This document shows positions 9,196-17,864 of a stretch of 64,000 nt of DNA, one piece after another. The stretch is from contig CAVUSX010000007.1 in NCBI GenBank assembly GCA_963744275.1, positions 124,001 through 188,000 on the forward strand, in the 5' to 3' direction. The stretch's first letter is position 1. Each line of letters opens with the position of its first letter. The position numbers and the translations under genes were made by a program. Below the pieces are notes generated by a model. The model was not told the origin of the DNA. It saw only the letters and a program-made list of their open reading frames with translations, and did not search any database. Source of the DNA: VAZQ01 sp963744275 (GTDB taxonomy: Bacteria; Pseudomonadota; Alphaproteobacteria; Rhizobiales; Xanthobacteraceae).

Positions 9196-9388
9196 ATGAC
9201 GACGACGACGATGACCCCGGCGGAATTCTATCATCGGCGCGCGGCGGAATGCTCCGTACTGGCGCACCAAATAGCCGAACTCGAACGAACGAGCCATCAT
9301 GCAGGAATTGGCCCGCTGCTGGATCCGCCTGTTGGTGCGGACGAGCGCACAGGGATCCGCGCCCGCGGCATCGACCCGCTCGGCATAA
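9196..9388 (+). pseudogene. Small helical protein with a +1 frameshift
   Basis: The ATG at 9196 opens MTTTTMTPAEFYHRRAAECS followed by VLAHQIAE; at about 9277-9281 the sensible reading jumps one base later and continues SNERAIMQELARCWIRLL to a TAA at 9386-9388. Joined, the pieces resemble the small Rhizobiales family with YxRRAxEC near the start and a later (N/R)RAxMxELAxxWxRL helix. Read without the jump, the frame runs to 9510 as non-protein sequence. It could be a decayed gene or a one-base sequencing insertion. Confidence 0.5.
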
Positions 9389-9403
9389 AACCCGATTCAG
9401 CCG

Positions 9404-10120
9404 TCAGCTCTTTCTCCGCAGGTCGGGCTTGGACACGACTTGCGGCTTCTCGTGCAGAAGCATGTTCAACAGTGACTTGTGGACCCTTATGTCGCCGTTG
9501 TATTGGATAAAGCCGAGCTGGCGGAATTTGTTCATGAACAAATTCACGTGGGTGCGGGTGGTTCCAATCATCTCGGCGAGCGTCTCCTGATTGATCTTGG
9601 GCACGATCGGCTCCGGGCGGTCTTCCTTGCCGTAATTCGCCAAGATCAGCAGAAGCCGCGCCAACCGCTTCTCGGTCGAGTTGAGCAGTTGGTCGACCAG
9701 GTCCTCCTGAACCCGTATGCTGCGCTCCACCAGATAGGTCGTGAACAGCCGGGAGAACTCGGGATCGTCGTGCAGCGCCCGGACGATGGACGCTTTCGGC
9801 ATCCTTACGAGCTCGCATTCGGTCAGAGCCTTGGCGGTGGCCAGGCGCAGCCTATGTCCGGTGAGGCATTCTTCACCGCAGAAATTGCCCGGCGGCAGGA
9901 TGGCGACGACGGCTTCCTTTCCTTCCTCCGAGAGCACCGTCATCTTCAGCTTGCCGGAGCGGATATAAAAGACCAAATCCGCCGACTCGCCTTGGGCATA
10001 GATGACGTCATCCTTTCGATATCTCGATTCCGTTTTTCCATGATCGATCTTGGCGAGGATGGATTCGGCATGTGACGCGTTTTTTTTCTGCTGGCTTCCG
10101 GGGGAAGGTGACTTGGTCAT
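9404..10120 (-). CDS. Crp/Fnr-family transcriptional regulator
   Basis: 238 residues. A cyclic-nucleotide-binding fold occupies about 25-150 (YAQGESADLVFYIRSGKLKM, then ILPPGNFCGEECLTG), followed by the long dimerisation helix and a Crp-type winged helix in which KINQETLAEMIGTTRTHVNL is the recognition helix-turn-helix. The cysteines do not form the Fnr iron-sulfur pattern at the N-terminus, so oxygen sensing by a 4Fe-4S cluster is unlikely. This subgroup is numerous in Rhizobiales and often controls stress or denitrification genes; the target is unknown, and no neighbour suggests one. The start ATG at 10120 has only a weak upstream GGGGCG. Confidence 0.9.
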   Translation of the reverse strand: MTKSPSPGSQQKKNASHAESILAKIDHGKTESRYRKDDVIYAQGESADLVFYIRSGKLKMTVLSEEGKEAVVAILPPGNFCGEECLTGHRLRLATAKALTECELVRMPKASIVRALHDDPEFSRLFTTYLVERSIRVQEDLVDQLLNSTEKRLARLLLILANYGKEDRPEPIVPKINQETLAEMIGTTRTHVNLFMNKFRQLGFIQYNGDIRVHKSLLNMLLHEKPQVVSKPDLRRKS

Positions 10121-10360
10121 GTGCGCCCCGCTGGAGTTGAGCTTCGCCGCCGCGTAGTCACGGGCGCAACGCCAATGGCACCCGCACGGACATCGCTCGC
10201 CGGCTGCCGGGCGAAAAGCCCTGCCTACCGTTGCGGAGTAATCCTATACCACTTTACCGCGCATGCGGAAAGGGTACGTCCGGCCGCGGCCGGCATGCCG
10301 CGCGCAAACGCCACACCCCGACACAGCGGGGCGCGCTTGGCGGCTTGGCGGCGTGTCCGT

Positions 10361-10606
10361 TCAATCGTCCAGCCCGGCCGGAAGCCGGCCGGCGCGGAAG
10401 AGAATGACCGGGTCCTCGTCGAAATCGCCGAGCTCCGCGTCGCCCGTTCGCGACCAGGCGATCACGCCCACTCTGGTCTGCGCCAGCCGCTCCGCGGTTC
10501 GGCGCGCCGTTTGCTCGGACTTGCAGGCGACCGACGGGTCGGCGAGCAGACGCGTCCCGCGACCGGCCCGGAACGATTGCACGATGAAGAGCGTTTCCTG
10601 AGCCAT
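10361..10606 (-). CDS. Conserved small Rhizobiales protein, unknown function
   Basis: 81 residues. The ATG at 10606 follows GGAGGATT, a good ribosome site, and is chosen over longer upstream starts. The sequence MAQETLFIVQSFRAGRGTRL leads into PSVACKSEQTARRTAERLAQTRVGVIAW and SRTGDAELGDFDEDPVIL, a pattern I know from many hypothetical proteins of Bradyrhizobium and relatives. It is a compact alpha/beta protein without signal peptide or obvious active site. It is divergent from the gene at 10858. Confidence 0.8.
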   Translation of the reverse strand: MAQETLFIVQSFRAGRGTRLLADPSVACKSEQTARRTAERLAQTRVGVIAWSRTGDAELGDFDEDPVILFRAGRLPAGLDD

Positions 10607-10857
10607 GCCGCGAATCCTCCAAATATGCAGTCTACATTGAATCCTGCTCCAGCCGGGACGAAAAGCGCGCGGTTCCCGCCAAGAGGTTCCCGCCATGAGG
10701 TGTTTGCTGAATTATTTCCTCGACTTTGCGGCCGCGACGGCGCAGCGTCAGGGCTCGCCGCGACGCCGGCCCGGCGCCCGGTCCTCAATCGATCCTTTCA
10801 ACCGGGACGCCTTTGCGTTCCATCTTGCTCGAGTCATGTCGGGCGAAAGGTAGCCTC

Positions 10858-11088
10858 ATGCAGCCCCTGGTCCCGCCGCCGGCCTCGACGCCCGAGGCCG
10901 TGCACAAATTCAAGCTCGGACGAAGCGTGATCTTGCAATCCACCACCTTCAATCGCGACGCCGCGCGCGGCGCCTATGAGGTGATGGCGCAGCTGCCCGA
11001 GAGAGACGGACAGTTCGAATATCGCATCAAGAGTCGAGGCGAGCCGCACGAAAGGGTCGTGAAGGAAGGCGATCTCAGCTTGGCATAA
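10858..11088 (+). CDS. Conserved small Rhizobiales protein, unknown function
   Basis: 76 residues. The ATG at 10858 follows GAAAGG. The centre, GAYEVMAQLPERDGQFEYRI then KSRGEPHERVVKEGDLS, matches the pattern Y-x-V-x-x-x-L-P ... EYRIKS ... EPHERV seen in small hypothetical proteins of Rhizobiales. No signal peptide, cysteine or catalytic motif is present. The 251-base gap to the divergent gene at 10606 should hold both promoters. Confidence 0.78.
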   Translation: MQPLVPPPASTPEAVHKFKLGRSVILQSTTFNRDAARGAYEVMAQLPERDGQFEYRIKSRGEPHERVVKEGDLSLA

Positions 11089-11160
11089 GCGAGCCGCACT
11101 CCGGGCGACTTCCGTGGCCAGCGAGCGCCGGCCGCTCGCAACGCGGCGTCGGTCCGAGCG

Positions 11161-12495
11161 CTAGAACGGGCTGAGCACCCGACGCATCCAATCGAGGTTG
11201 CGCGTCGATTTGCCGGTCCTCCGTCGCGGCGAGCGCTGCCCCTCGGCCGCGCGGCCGCGCGCCGGCGCGCCGCGCTTCCTTCCGGAACGTGCCCGCACCA
11301 CTCTCGGCGCGGCGACCCGCGCGGGCTGCTGCGGGGCCGGCGCTTGCTTGTCGCCGTCCGCCGGCCCCGCCACGCTGGCGAGACTCGCCGGCTTGGTGGC
11401 CAAAGAGTTGGTGGCCAAAGAGTTGGCGGCCGTGACATCGGCCACCAAGGAGCTGATGCCCGACGCGAGCCACATCGCATGCAGGTCCTTGGGTTGGCTG
11501 GCCGTGATGGTGTGGCGCAGGAAGCTCGGGGCCACCTTGGTCGGAACCAGCTGCGTGTGATTGAACTCCGCCCGGTTGTTCGCCCCGTAGGGCAGATAAA
11601 GCCCGACCCGTCGCACGATGTCCTGCCAGAGCCTGGCGAACCGCGATCCCGGCCCCCCGATGCCGGTCATGTCCGCCGCCAGTCCGTAGCTGTGCAGCGA
11701 ATTGAACTTGTCGCCGAAGCCGCCGATCCCGAAGGCGGGCGGCCGATAGGCCGAAAAGACGCCGGCATGCGTCATCCCGGCCTGCCGCGCGAGCTGCACC
11801 GCGGACGCCAGCTTGACCACGAACTCGGGATGCAGCCGCCCGATCGCGACCGGCACACCCTGCCGAACCATCGTATAGCCCGGCGTCGCGGTATCGATGA
11901 GATAGGCCTTGGCCTCCTCGACCGCCGATCTCGGCCTGATCCCCTCGACCGCGCGCTCCTCGATCACCGCCGGCGCGCTGGCGGTGGCCGGATTGACCGG
12001 CGCCTGAGGACGATAGGGTTGCCCGAGATCAGGCAGCTTGAGCGTGACCCGCTTTGGTTCCACCACCGCGCTCGACTGTGGCCGCGGCAGCACCGCGAGC
12101 GAAAGTGAAAGCGGCGTCGGTCCCCAGATCCGCTCCTTCAGGTCGGTGAGCTCCCGGCGCAAGGTTTCGACCTCGACCACTTGGCGGCGCAGGTCGCGCA
12201 TGTCGTTCTTGAGCGACGAAAGCGCCTTGGCGTCCTTTCCGGCTTTGGCACTTTCCGCTTTGGCCGCCGCCGCCCTGCGCTGACGAGACTCGTGATGACG
12301 ATCGGAGGTCCGCTGGAAATGGTGCCGTACCGCCGGCTGCTCGCCATTTACGGCGTAGGGATTACTTGCGGCGTAAGGATTTGGCGGATACGGATTTGCG
12401 GAATATGCAGAATAGGAATTTGCCGGCCAGGACTGGGCCAGGATCAGGCCCAAACCCGTGCTGATGCCGAGTGCGTACCGGTTTCGGAACGTCAT
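11161..12495 (-). CDS. D-alanyl-D-alanine carboxypeptidase-like (M15/DD-peptidase fold) exported protein
   Basis: 444 residues from the ATG at 12495, preceded by AAGGGGGAG; an in-frame ATG at 12546 gives a less likely extension. Residues 1-25 form an export signal, followed by an Asn/Pro/Tyr-rich linker, then a basic and coiled-coil segment (about 55-110, KNDMRDLRRQVVEVETLRRE). The peptidase domain (about 190-330) shows FSAYRPPAFGIGG, LHSYGLAADMTG and AEFNHTQLVP, the H-x6-D and final His of the zinc site of the M15/hedgehog-type fold. It probably trims or binds peptidoglycan peptides in the periplasm. The C-terminus is low-complexity, with a short in-frame repeat (NSLATNSLATK) and an arginine-rich tail. 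Confidence 0.8.
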   Translation of the reverse strand: MTFRNRYALGISTGLGLILAQSWPANSYSAYSANPYPPNPYAASNPYAVNGEQPAVRHHFQRTSDRHHESRQRRAAAAKAESAKAGKDAKALSSLKNDMRDLRRQVVEVETLRRELTDLKERIWGPTPLSLSLAVLPRPQSSAVVEPKRVTLKLPDLGQPYRPQAPVNPATASAPAVIEERAVEGIRPRSAVEEAKAYLIDTATPGYTMVRQGVPVAIGRLHPEFVVKLASAVQLARQAGMTHAGVFSAYRPPAFGIGGFGDKFNSLHSYGLAADMTGIGGPGSRFARLWQDIVRRVGLYLPYGANNRAEFNHTQLVPTKVAPSFLRHTITASQPKDLHAMWLASGISSLVADVTAANSLATNSLATKPASLASVAGPADGDKQAPAPQQPARVAAPRVVRARSGRKRGAPARGRAAEGQRSPRRRTGKSTRNLDWMRRVLSPF

Positions 12496-12875
12496 ATGCT
12501 CTCCCCCTTGCCGATAAGCGCGCAGTGCCCCGGAAATTTTCCTCAACCAGCGGTCTTCCTCAAATCAAACGTCTAAACGTTCTTGCTCCTCATCGAGTTG
12601 TTGCTGCCCCCCTACAAGCCCCGTGATCGGCGGCCCGCATCGGGCCCAGACCGGATTGCTAACCGATTCGCCGCAATCTCAAAAGATTGAGCCCGAACCG
12701 CGCTTGGATCGCTGTGGATAAAATCGTCCCGGCCTGGAATTTCCAGAACGACGGTTCGTCGCGCGAAACAATCAACAATCGGCTTCGACCGCGAAAGTCG
12801 CTTGACGCCACCGCGCAAATCAGTGCATTGCGGAAATTGAAACTGGCGCAGTGTGCCTCGATCTCGGGCCTGGCC

Positions 12876-12905
12876 GTAGGGCGCAATCGCTTTATTGCGC
12901 CGCCC
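12876..12905 (+). repeat. REP-like palindrome, copy 1
   Basis: GTAG followed by GGCGCAAT-CGCTTT-ATTGCGCC, a perfect 8-bp stem, and GCCC. Identical over 30 bases to 13111-13140 and, inverted, to 12958-12983 over the shared 26. Confidence 0.85.
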
Positions 12906-12957
12906 GCGCAGCCGCTTGCGCTTGAACTCAAATGGATTGGGCGTGGCGCGGCCGATT

Positions 12958-12983
12958 GGCGCAATAAAGCGATTGCGCCCTAC
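12958..12983 (-). repeat. REP-like palindrome, copy 2, inverted
   Basis: The reverse complement of the core of copies 1 and 3, ending CCTAC. Head-to-head pairing with copy 1 makes a larger fold-back, as in bacterial interspersed mosaic elements. Confidence 0.85.
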
Positions 12984-13110
12984 AAGGGGCGTCGGCCTTG
13001 CGGATACTGCATGGCTGCAAGGCCACGAAAACGGCGATCCATTGTTTGCGGATTGTATTTTCAATGACGCCATACGCCGTAGCCATGCATCTTTGTTTGG
13101 TCGCGGGGTC

Positions 13111-13140
13111 GTAGGGCGCAATCGCTTTATTGCGCCGCCC
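13111..13140 (+). repeat. REP-like palindrome, copy 3
   Basis: Identical to copy 1 over 30 bases. Confidence 0.85.
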
Positions 13141-13236
13141 AGCGAAATCTGTTGCCCTGACCCTGAAGATACGGGGCGCGGCCGATCGGATTGCGGCGCA
13201 CCGCCGCGGTGGTTTCACCAAATCCTGGAACGTGCA

Positions 13237-13446
13237 TCAGGTCTGATCGGCGACCGGGATCTTCACGTCGTGGAAGCCGCGCTCGTACATGGCGTAGACC
13301 TCGCGCACCAGGATGTGGGTCGCGACCTCGTTCTCGGTGCGGCCGAGCTTTCCCAGCGTCGCCAGCAGAACCAGATAATTGAAGGTCTCCTCCGGCAAGG
13401 TCAGGCTCAGGGAGCGCGCCTCGGAGCGGTTTTCAGGTCTGGCCAT
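13237..13446 (-). CDS. Small conserved protein, possible ribbon-helix-helix-like regulator
   Basis: 69 residues. The ATG at 13446 follows TGAGGC. The sequence SLSLTLPEETFNYLVLLATL followed by GKLGRTENEVATHILVREVY has a beta-strand then two helices, loosely like ribbon-helix-helix DNA-binding proteins, and matches small proteins I know from Bradyrhizobium genomes. A regulatory role is inference. It lies divergent from gcrA with a 352-base gap. Confidence 0.7.
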   Translation of the reverse strand: MARPENRSEARSLSLTLPEETFNYLVLLATLGKLGRTENEVATHILVREVYAMYERGFHDVKIPVADQT

Positions 13447-13798
13447 GCCGACGCCTCACATTATTACTGCCTTATAATGGCATTTTAACTCTTGCTTAGC
13501 GAATCGAATCGTGACAGGTTTTGCGCGGGTTGAAACATGGTGAACACGGGCTCGGGAGCAACAGTCTCGGTGTCGACCGTGCGGGCGGGAATCCAGCTCG
13601 CTATCGCGCGCCGCGTTTGACCAGCCGGGCTTTCGTTTCGTTCCCACGATTGCGACCCCACTCGCCTCATGCCGGCTCGGCAGCTCGAGCCGGCGCGGCT
13701 GAACGACGCCGCCTGCGTGCGCAGGCGCGAACGCGGATCTGTGCCTGTTGAACGTCATGCGCCCGCGGCTGCGGCGCCAACCGGATCGAGGAGCCAGC
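13447..13798. promoter_or_regulatory. Divergent intergenic region upstream of gcrA with three GANTC sites
   Basis: No gene is seen. Two adjacent GAATC sites (13501-13505, 13506-13510) and a third at 13589-13593 are potential CcrM methylation sites. GcrA is known to act with GANTC methylation, so autoregulation is possible. Start sites are not visible by eye. Confidence 0.4.
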
Positions 13799-14338
13799 AT
13801 GGGCGCAAGTATTCGAAAGCAGACCATCACTGCCCCGACGGGGGCATCGAAAGTGAGCCAGCACCGGGGCGCCTGGACCCCCGAGCGCGTCGAGCAGCTC
13901 AAGGGCTGCGTCGGTGCCGGGCTCTCCTGCAGCCAGATTGCCGCCGAGATCGGCGTCACCCGCAATGCCGTCATCGGCAAGATGAATCGTCTCGGCCTAT
14001 CGCGCCCGCGCAGCGTGCGGAAGAGCTCCCCCGAGGCCAGGCGCCCCGCCGGCGGAAACGGCGGCGGCAACATCACCCGGCTCTTCGGCCAGCACCGCAT
14101 CCTCATGCAGCTGCCACCCGAGCCGCAAGGGTGGTCCGCGGTGGTCTCGATCCATGCCGGGCGCGGCTGCTCGCTGCTCGATTTGAGCCCGGGAAAATGC
14201 CGTTGGCCGATCAACGAGCCGGGCGCGCAGGACTTCTGCTTCTGCGGGAATCAGCAAGTCGAAGGCCTGCCCTACTGCGTGGGCCATGCCCGCTTGGCCT
14301 ACAAATCCACCGCCCGCGCCCCCAGCGCACGGGCGTGA
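13799..14338 (+). CDS. gcrA: GcrA cell-cycle regulator
   Basis: 179 residues. The ATG at 13799 follows GAGGAG, preferred over an in-frame ATG at 13748. GcrA is a sigma-70 cofactor of alphaproteobacteria that activates cell-cycle genes at promoters carrying methylated GANTC. The DNA-binding N-terminal domain is clear: WTPERVEQLKGCVGAGLSCS then QIAAEIGVTRNAVIGKMNRL. The C-terminal sigma-interacting domain shows the usual Cys/His cluster (CRWPINEP, FCFCGN, PYCVGHARLAY). Length is typical. The gene places the host firmly in the Alphaproteobacteria. Confidence 0.95.
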   Translation: MGASIRKQTITAPTGASKVSQHRGAWTPERVEQLKGCVGAGLSCSQIAAEIGVTRNAVIGKMNRLGLSRPRSVRKSSPEARRPAGGNGGGNITRLFGQHRILMQLPPEPQGWSAVVSIHAGRGCSLLDLSPGKCRWPINEPGAQDFCFCGNQQVEGLPYCVGHARLAYKSTARAPSARA

Positions 14339-14360
14339 GGGGGGCGCGTGCCTCTCATGT

Positions 14361-14444
14361 ATGGCCGGGCGCGTCCCGGCCATCTCGATAAGGAGGGCCC
14401 CGTGCCTACCTGAGCGAGATGGCCGGGACAAGCCCGGCAATGAC
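14361..14444. repeat. Dispersed palindromic repeat (first copy)
   Basis: An imperfect element with outer arms of type ATGGCCGGG...CCCGGCCAT and the pair GCGAGATGGCCGGGACAAGC...; a second copy with the same layout is at 47961-48050. Similar intergenic sequences are frequent in Rhizobiales. It sits between gcrA and the monooxygenase, both of which end here. Confidence 0.75.
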
Positions 14445-14454
14445 AAGCAAACGT

Positions 14455-15837
14455 CTACGCCACCGGCAGCGCTGCATCGGACGCCGCCGCCACTGCCGCT
14501 TGGGCATACCGGCTCACCGGACGCGCGAGGCCGAGATGCTCGCGCAACGTGGCGCCCTCGTACTCGCTGCGGAACAGGCCGCGCCGCCGCAGCTCCGGCA
14601 GCACCAGCGCGACGAAATCGTCGAGCCCGCCCGGCAGGAACGGCGGCATCAGATTGAACCCGTCGCAGCCGCCCTCCTTGAACCATTGCTCCATGTGATC
14701 GGCGACCTGCACGGGCGAGCCGCGCACCACGCTTTTTCCGCGCGCGCCCGCGACCCGCATCGCCACCTGCCGCATGGTGAGCTTCTCGTTGCGCGCCATC
14801 TCGATCACGTATTGGAACGTGCTCTGGCTCGCATTCGACAGCGGCAGGTTTTCCGGGAACGGCCCGTCGAGCGGATAGGCCGAGAGGTCCACGCTGCCCA
14901 GCACGAGCGAAAGGATCTCGCGCGCCACGACCGGATGGATCAGCGACTGCAGATATTCGTATTGCTCCTGTGCCTCCGCCTCGGTGCGGCCGATGATGGC
15001 GCTCAAGCCCGGCATGATCTTGACCTGGTCGGGCGCGCGGCCGTGGGCGGCGACACGCGCCTTGAGACCGGAGTAGAATTTTTGCGCCGCCTCGAGGGTG
15101 AGCGGCGCGCAGAAGATCACCTCGGCGAATTCGGCCGCCACCTTGATCATGTCCTCCGAGCCGCCCGCCTGCACGATCACCGGACGGCCTTGGGGGCTGC
15201 GCGGCACGTTGAGCGGCCCCTGCACGGAATAATTCTCGCCCTTGTGGTTGAGCGCATGCAGCTTGTCGGGATGGAAGAACAGCCCGGACTCCTGGTCGCG
15301 CACGAAGGCGTCGTCGTCCCAGCTGTCCCACAGGCCGACCACGATCTCCGCGAATTCGCGCGCCCGCTCGTAGCGCTCGCCGTGCAGATAGTGCTTGTCG
15401 CGGCTGAAATTGCGGGCCTCCGCCTCCTGGCCCGAGGTCACCAGGTTCCAGCCGGCGCGCCCGCCGCTCAGATGATCGAGCGAGGCGAACTTGCGCGCCA
15501 CATGGTAGGGCTCGTTGTAGCTGGTCGAGGCGGTCGCCACGAGCCCGATATGGCTGGTGAGCGGGGCCAGTGCCGAGAGCAGCGTCAGGGGCTCGAAGTT
15601 GGCGATATATTGCGCCGAACGGGACAGCGCCTCCATCTTGGCGTCGCGCACGCAGACATTATCGGCCAGGAACACCATGTCGAGCTTGGCCCGCTCCGCC
15701 GTGCGGGTGATCTCGACATAGTGCCGGAAATTGATGCCGGCGTCGGCCTGGGCGCGCGGATGCCGCCACGAGGCCACGTGGTGGCCGGTCGGATTGAAGA
15801 AGGCGCCGAGCCGCATCTGGGGCTGGTTCGTGGTCAT
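14455..15837 (-). CDS. LLM-class flavin-dependent monooxygenase (NtaA/SnaA/DszA-like)
   Basis: 460 residues, from the ATG at 15837 (MTTNQPQMRLGAFFNPTGHH); an ATG at 15870 adds 11 residues and cannot be excluded. The frame stays open far upstream, but that part is antisense to the dehydratase. Enzymes of this subfamily oxidise nitrilotriacetate, sulfones, pristinamycin or long-chain amines using FMNH2 supplied by a separate reductase. Family landmarks are GHHVASWRHP near the N-terminus, NLVTSGQEAEARNFS at about 150, and the GGSEDMIKVAAEFAEVIF segment. No reductase is adjacent. It is divergent from the IlvD/Edd dehydratase (201-base gap), suggesting a shared catabolic regulon; the substrate is unknown. 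Confidence 0.9.
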   Translation of the reverse strand: MTTNQPQMRLGAFFNPTGHHVASWRHPRAQADAGINFRHYVEITRTAERAKLDMVFLADNVCVRDAKMEALSRSAQYIANFEPLTLLSALAPLTSHIGLVATASTSYNEPYHVARKFASLDHLSGGRAGWNLVTSGQEAEARNFSRDKHYLHGERYERAREFAEIVVGLWDSWDDDAFVRDQESGLFFHPDKLHALNHKGENYSVQGPLNVPRSPQGRPVIVQAGGSEDMIKVAAEFAEVIFCAPLTLEAAQKFYSGLKARVAAHGRAPDQVKIMPGLSAIIGRTEAEAQEQYEYLQSLIHPVVAREILSLVLGSVDLSAYPLDGPFPENLPLSNASQSTFQYVIEMARNEKLTMRQVAMRVAGARGKSVVRGSPVQVADHMEQWFKEGGCDGFNLMPPFLPGGLDDFVALVLPELRRRGLFRSEYEGATLREHLGLARPVSRYAQAAVAAASDAALPVA

Positions 15838-16038
15838 CGGTCGCTCGGCTGGTCGGTCATGGAGGCTCATCGTGCTGCGCTTCCCGGCGGGCTGCCACTT
15901 TCGGCGCAGGGGCCGCAGGACTATACCGCGTTCCCATGCATGGGTAGAGCCGGGCGGCATGGAACAGGGCCATGGCTGGCGGCTTTGCTCGATCGGCCGG
16001 GATCGGCGTGACGAGGACCGTATGACGAGGACGATGTC

Positions 16039-17850
16039 ATGACCAAAGACTCCGACGCGCCGCCTCCGCGCGGGCAGCGCCTGCGCTCGCAATTGTGGTT
16101 CGACAATCCGGACGATCCCGGCATGACGGCGCTCTATTTCGAGCGCTATCTCAATTTCGGCTTGACCAAGCACGAGCTCATGTCCGGGCGGCCGATCATC
16201 GGCATCGCCCAGTCGGGCTCGGATCTGTCGCCCTGCAACCGGCATCATCTGCAGCTCGCCGAGCGCGTGCGCGAGGGCATCCGCGACGGCGGCGGCATCG
16301 CGCTCGAGTTCCCGACCCATCCGATCCAGGAGACCGGCAAGCGGCCGACCGCGGCGCTCGACCGCAATCTCTCCTACCTCGGCCTGGTCGAGGTGCTGTT
16401 CGGCTATCCGCTCGATGGCGTGGTGCTCACCACCGGCTGCGACAAGACCACCCCGGCCGCCATCATGGCGGCCGCCACCGTGAACATTCCGGCGATCGTG
16501 CTCTCGGGCGGGCCGATGCTCGACGGCTGGTGGAAAGGCGAGCGCGCCGGCTCGGGAACCATCAAATGGGCGATGAGCAAGAAGCTGGCGGCGGGCGAGA
16601 TCGACTACAAGGAATATATCGATGCGGTCGCGGCCTCGGCCCCCTCCATCGGCCATTGCAACACCATGGGCACCGCCTCGACCATGAACGCGCTCGCGGA
16701 GGCGCTGGGGCTCTCGCTGCCGGGCTGCGCCGCCATACCGGCGCCCTATCGCGAACGCGGCCAGATCGCCTACGAGACCGGCCGCCGCGCGGTCGAGATC
16801 GTGCGGGCGGACCTCAAGCCCTCCGACATCCTCACCCGTGCGGCGTTCGAGAACGCCATCGTGGCCTGCTCGGCGATCGGCGGCTCGACCAATGCGCCGA
16901 TCCACATCAACGCCATCGCGCGCCATGCCGGGATCGCGCTCTCCATCGATGACTGGGAGAGGATCGGCTACGACGTTCCGCTCCTGGTGAACATGCTGCC
17001 GGCCGGGAAATATCTCGGCGAGGAATATCATCGCGCCGGCGGCCTGCCCGCCGTCATGCACGAGCTGATCGCCGCCAAGCGCATCCATGCAGACGCCCTC
17101 ACCATCAACGGCAAGACCGTGGGCGAGAACGCCCGCCAGGCGCGCGTCGCCGACCCCGACGTCATCCGGCCCTACGACCGGCCGCTCAAGGCGCAGGCCG
17201 GCTTCAAGGTGCTCAGGGGCAATCTGTTCGACTCCGCCATCATGAAGGTGAGCGTGATCGCGGAGGAGTTCCGCGCCCGCTATCTGTCCTCCCCGACCGA
17301 TCCGAACGCCTTCGAGGGCCGCGCCGTGGTGTTCGACGGCCCGGAGGACTATCACAGCCGCATCGATGATCCGGCGCTCGCCATCGATGCCGGCACCATC
17401 CTGGTCATCCGCGGCGTCGGCCCCATCGGCTATCCGGGATCGGCCGAGGTGGTGAACATGCAGCCCCCGAAGGCGTTGCTCCGGCAAGGCATCAATGCGT
17501 TGCCCTGCATCGGCGACGGCCGCCAGTCCGGCACCTCCGGCTCGCCCTCGATCCTCAATGCCTCGCCGGAGGCGGCGGCCGGCGGCGGGCTCGCGTTGCT
17601 GCAGACCGGCGACCGGATACGCATCGACCTCAACCGCGGCAGCGCCGATATGCTGATCTCCGCGGCCGAGCTGGCGGCACGCCGGCAGGCGCTGGCGCAA
17701 CAGGGCGGCTTCCCACATCCCGAAAGCCAAACCCCGTGGCAGGAGATCCAGCGCGGCATGGTGGATCAGCTCGCCGACGGCATGGTCCTCAAGCCCGCCA
17801 TCAAATACCAGCGCGTCGCCCAGAAGACGATTCCGCGCAACAGCCATTGA
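16039..17850 (+). CDS. IlvD/Edd-family dehydratase, sugar-acid type
   Basis: 603 residues, an iron-sulfur dehydratase that converts dihydroxy acids to 2-keto acids. Cluster and metal motifs are present: SGSDLSPCNRHH (about 60), TTGCDKTTPA (about 130) and GHCNTMGTASTMN (about 200), plus the C-terminal PIGYPGSAEVVNMQPP and DGRQSGTSGSPSI segments. Length and the N-terminal LRSQLWFDNPD fit the arabinonate/xylonate/pentonate dehydratase branch better than true IlvD of valine-isoleucine synthesis. The ATG at 16039 follows ACGAGGA. It is divergent from the flavin monooxygenase; no sugar transporter is adjacent. A perfect-looking hairpin follows the stop. Confidence 0.9.
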   Translation: MTKDSDAPPPRGQRLRSQLWFDNPDDPGMTALYFERYLNFGLTKHELMSGRPIIGIAQSGSDLSPCNRHHLQLAERVREGIRDGGGIALEFPTHPIQETGKRPTAALDRNLSYLGLVEVLFGYPLDGVVLTTGCDKTTPAAIMAAATVNIPAIVLSGGPMLDGWWKGERAGSGTIKWAMSKKLAAGEIDYKEYIDAVAASAPSIGHCNTMGTASTMNALAEALGLSLPGCAAIPAPYRERGQIAYETGRRAVEIVRADLKPSDILTRAAFENAIVACSAIGGSTNAPIHINAIARHAGIALSIDDWERIGYDVPLLVNMLPAGKYLGEEYHRAGGLPAVMHELIAAKRIHADALTINGKTVGENARQARVADPDVIRPYDRPLKAQAGFKVLRGNLFDSAIMKVSVIAEEFRARYLSSPTDPNAFEGRAVVFDGPEDYHSRIDDPALAIDAGTILVIRGVGPIGYPGSAEVVNMQPPKALLRQGINALPCIGDGRQSGTSGSPSILNASPEAAAGGGLALLQTGDRIRIDLNRGSADMLISAAELAARRQALAQQGGFPHPESQTPWQEIQRGMVDQLADGMVLKPAIKYQRVAQKTIPRNSH

Positions 17851-17864
17851 GTGGGGCACGGTCC

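Larger units (their letters stand above)
12496..13236. other. Intergenic with REP-like palindromes
   Basis: A 740-base gap. I see no gene, but three copies of a palindromic element (12876-12905, 12958-12983 inverted, 13111-13140) and, at 13051-13065, a fragment of the GATTGTATTTT element that recurs near 52.4 and 53.0 kb. Confidence 0.7.

Noticed and set aside
11400..11440. Short tandem repeat TTGGTGGCCAAAGAG
   Set aside because: It is in frame inside the M15-like protein (NSLATNSLATK) and explained as a low-complexity linker.
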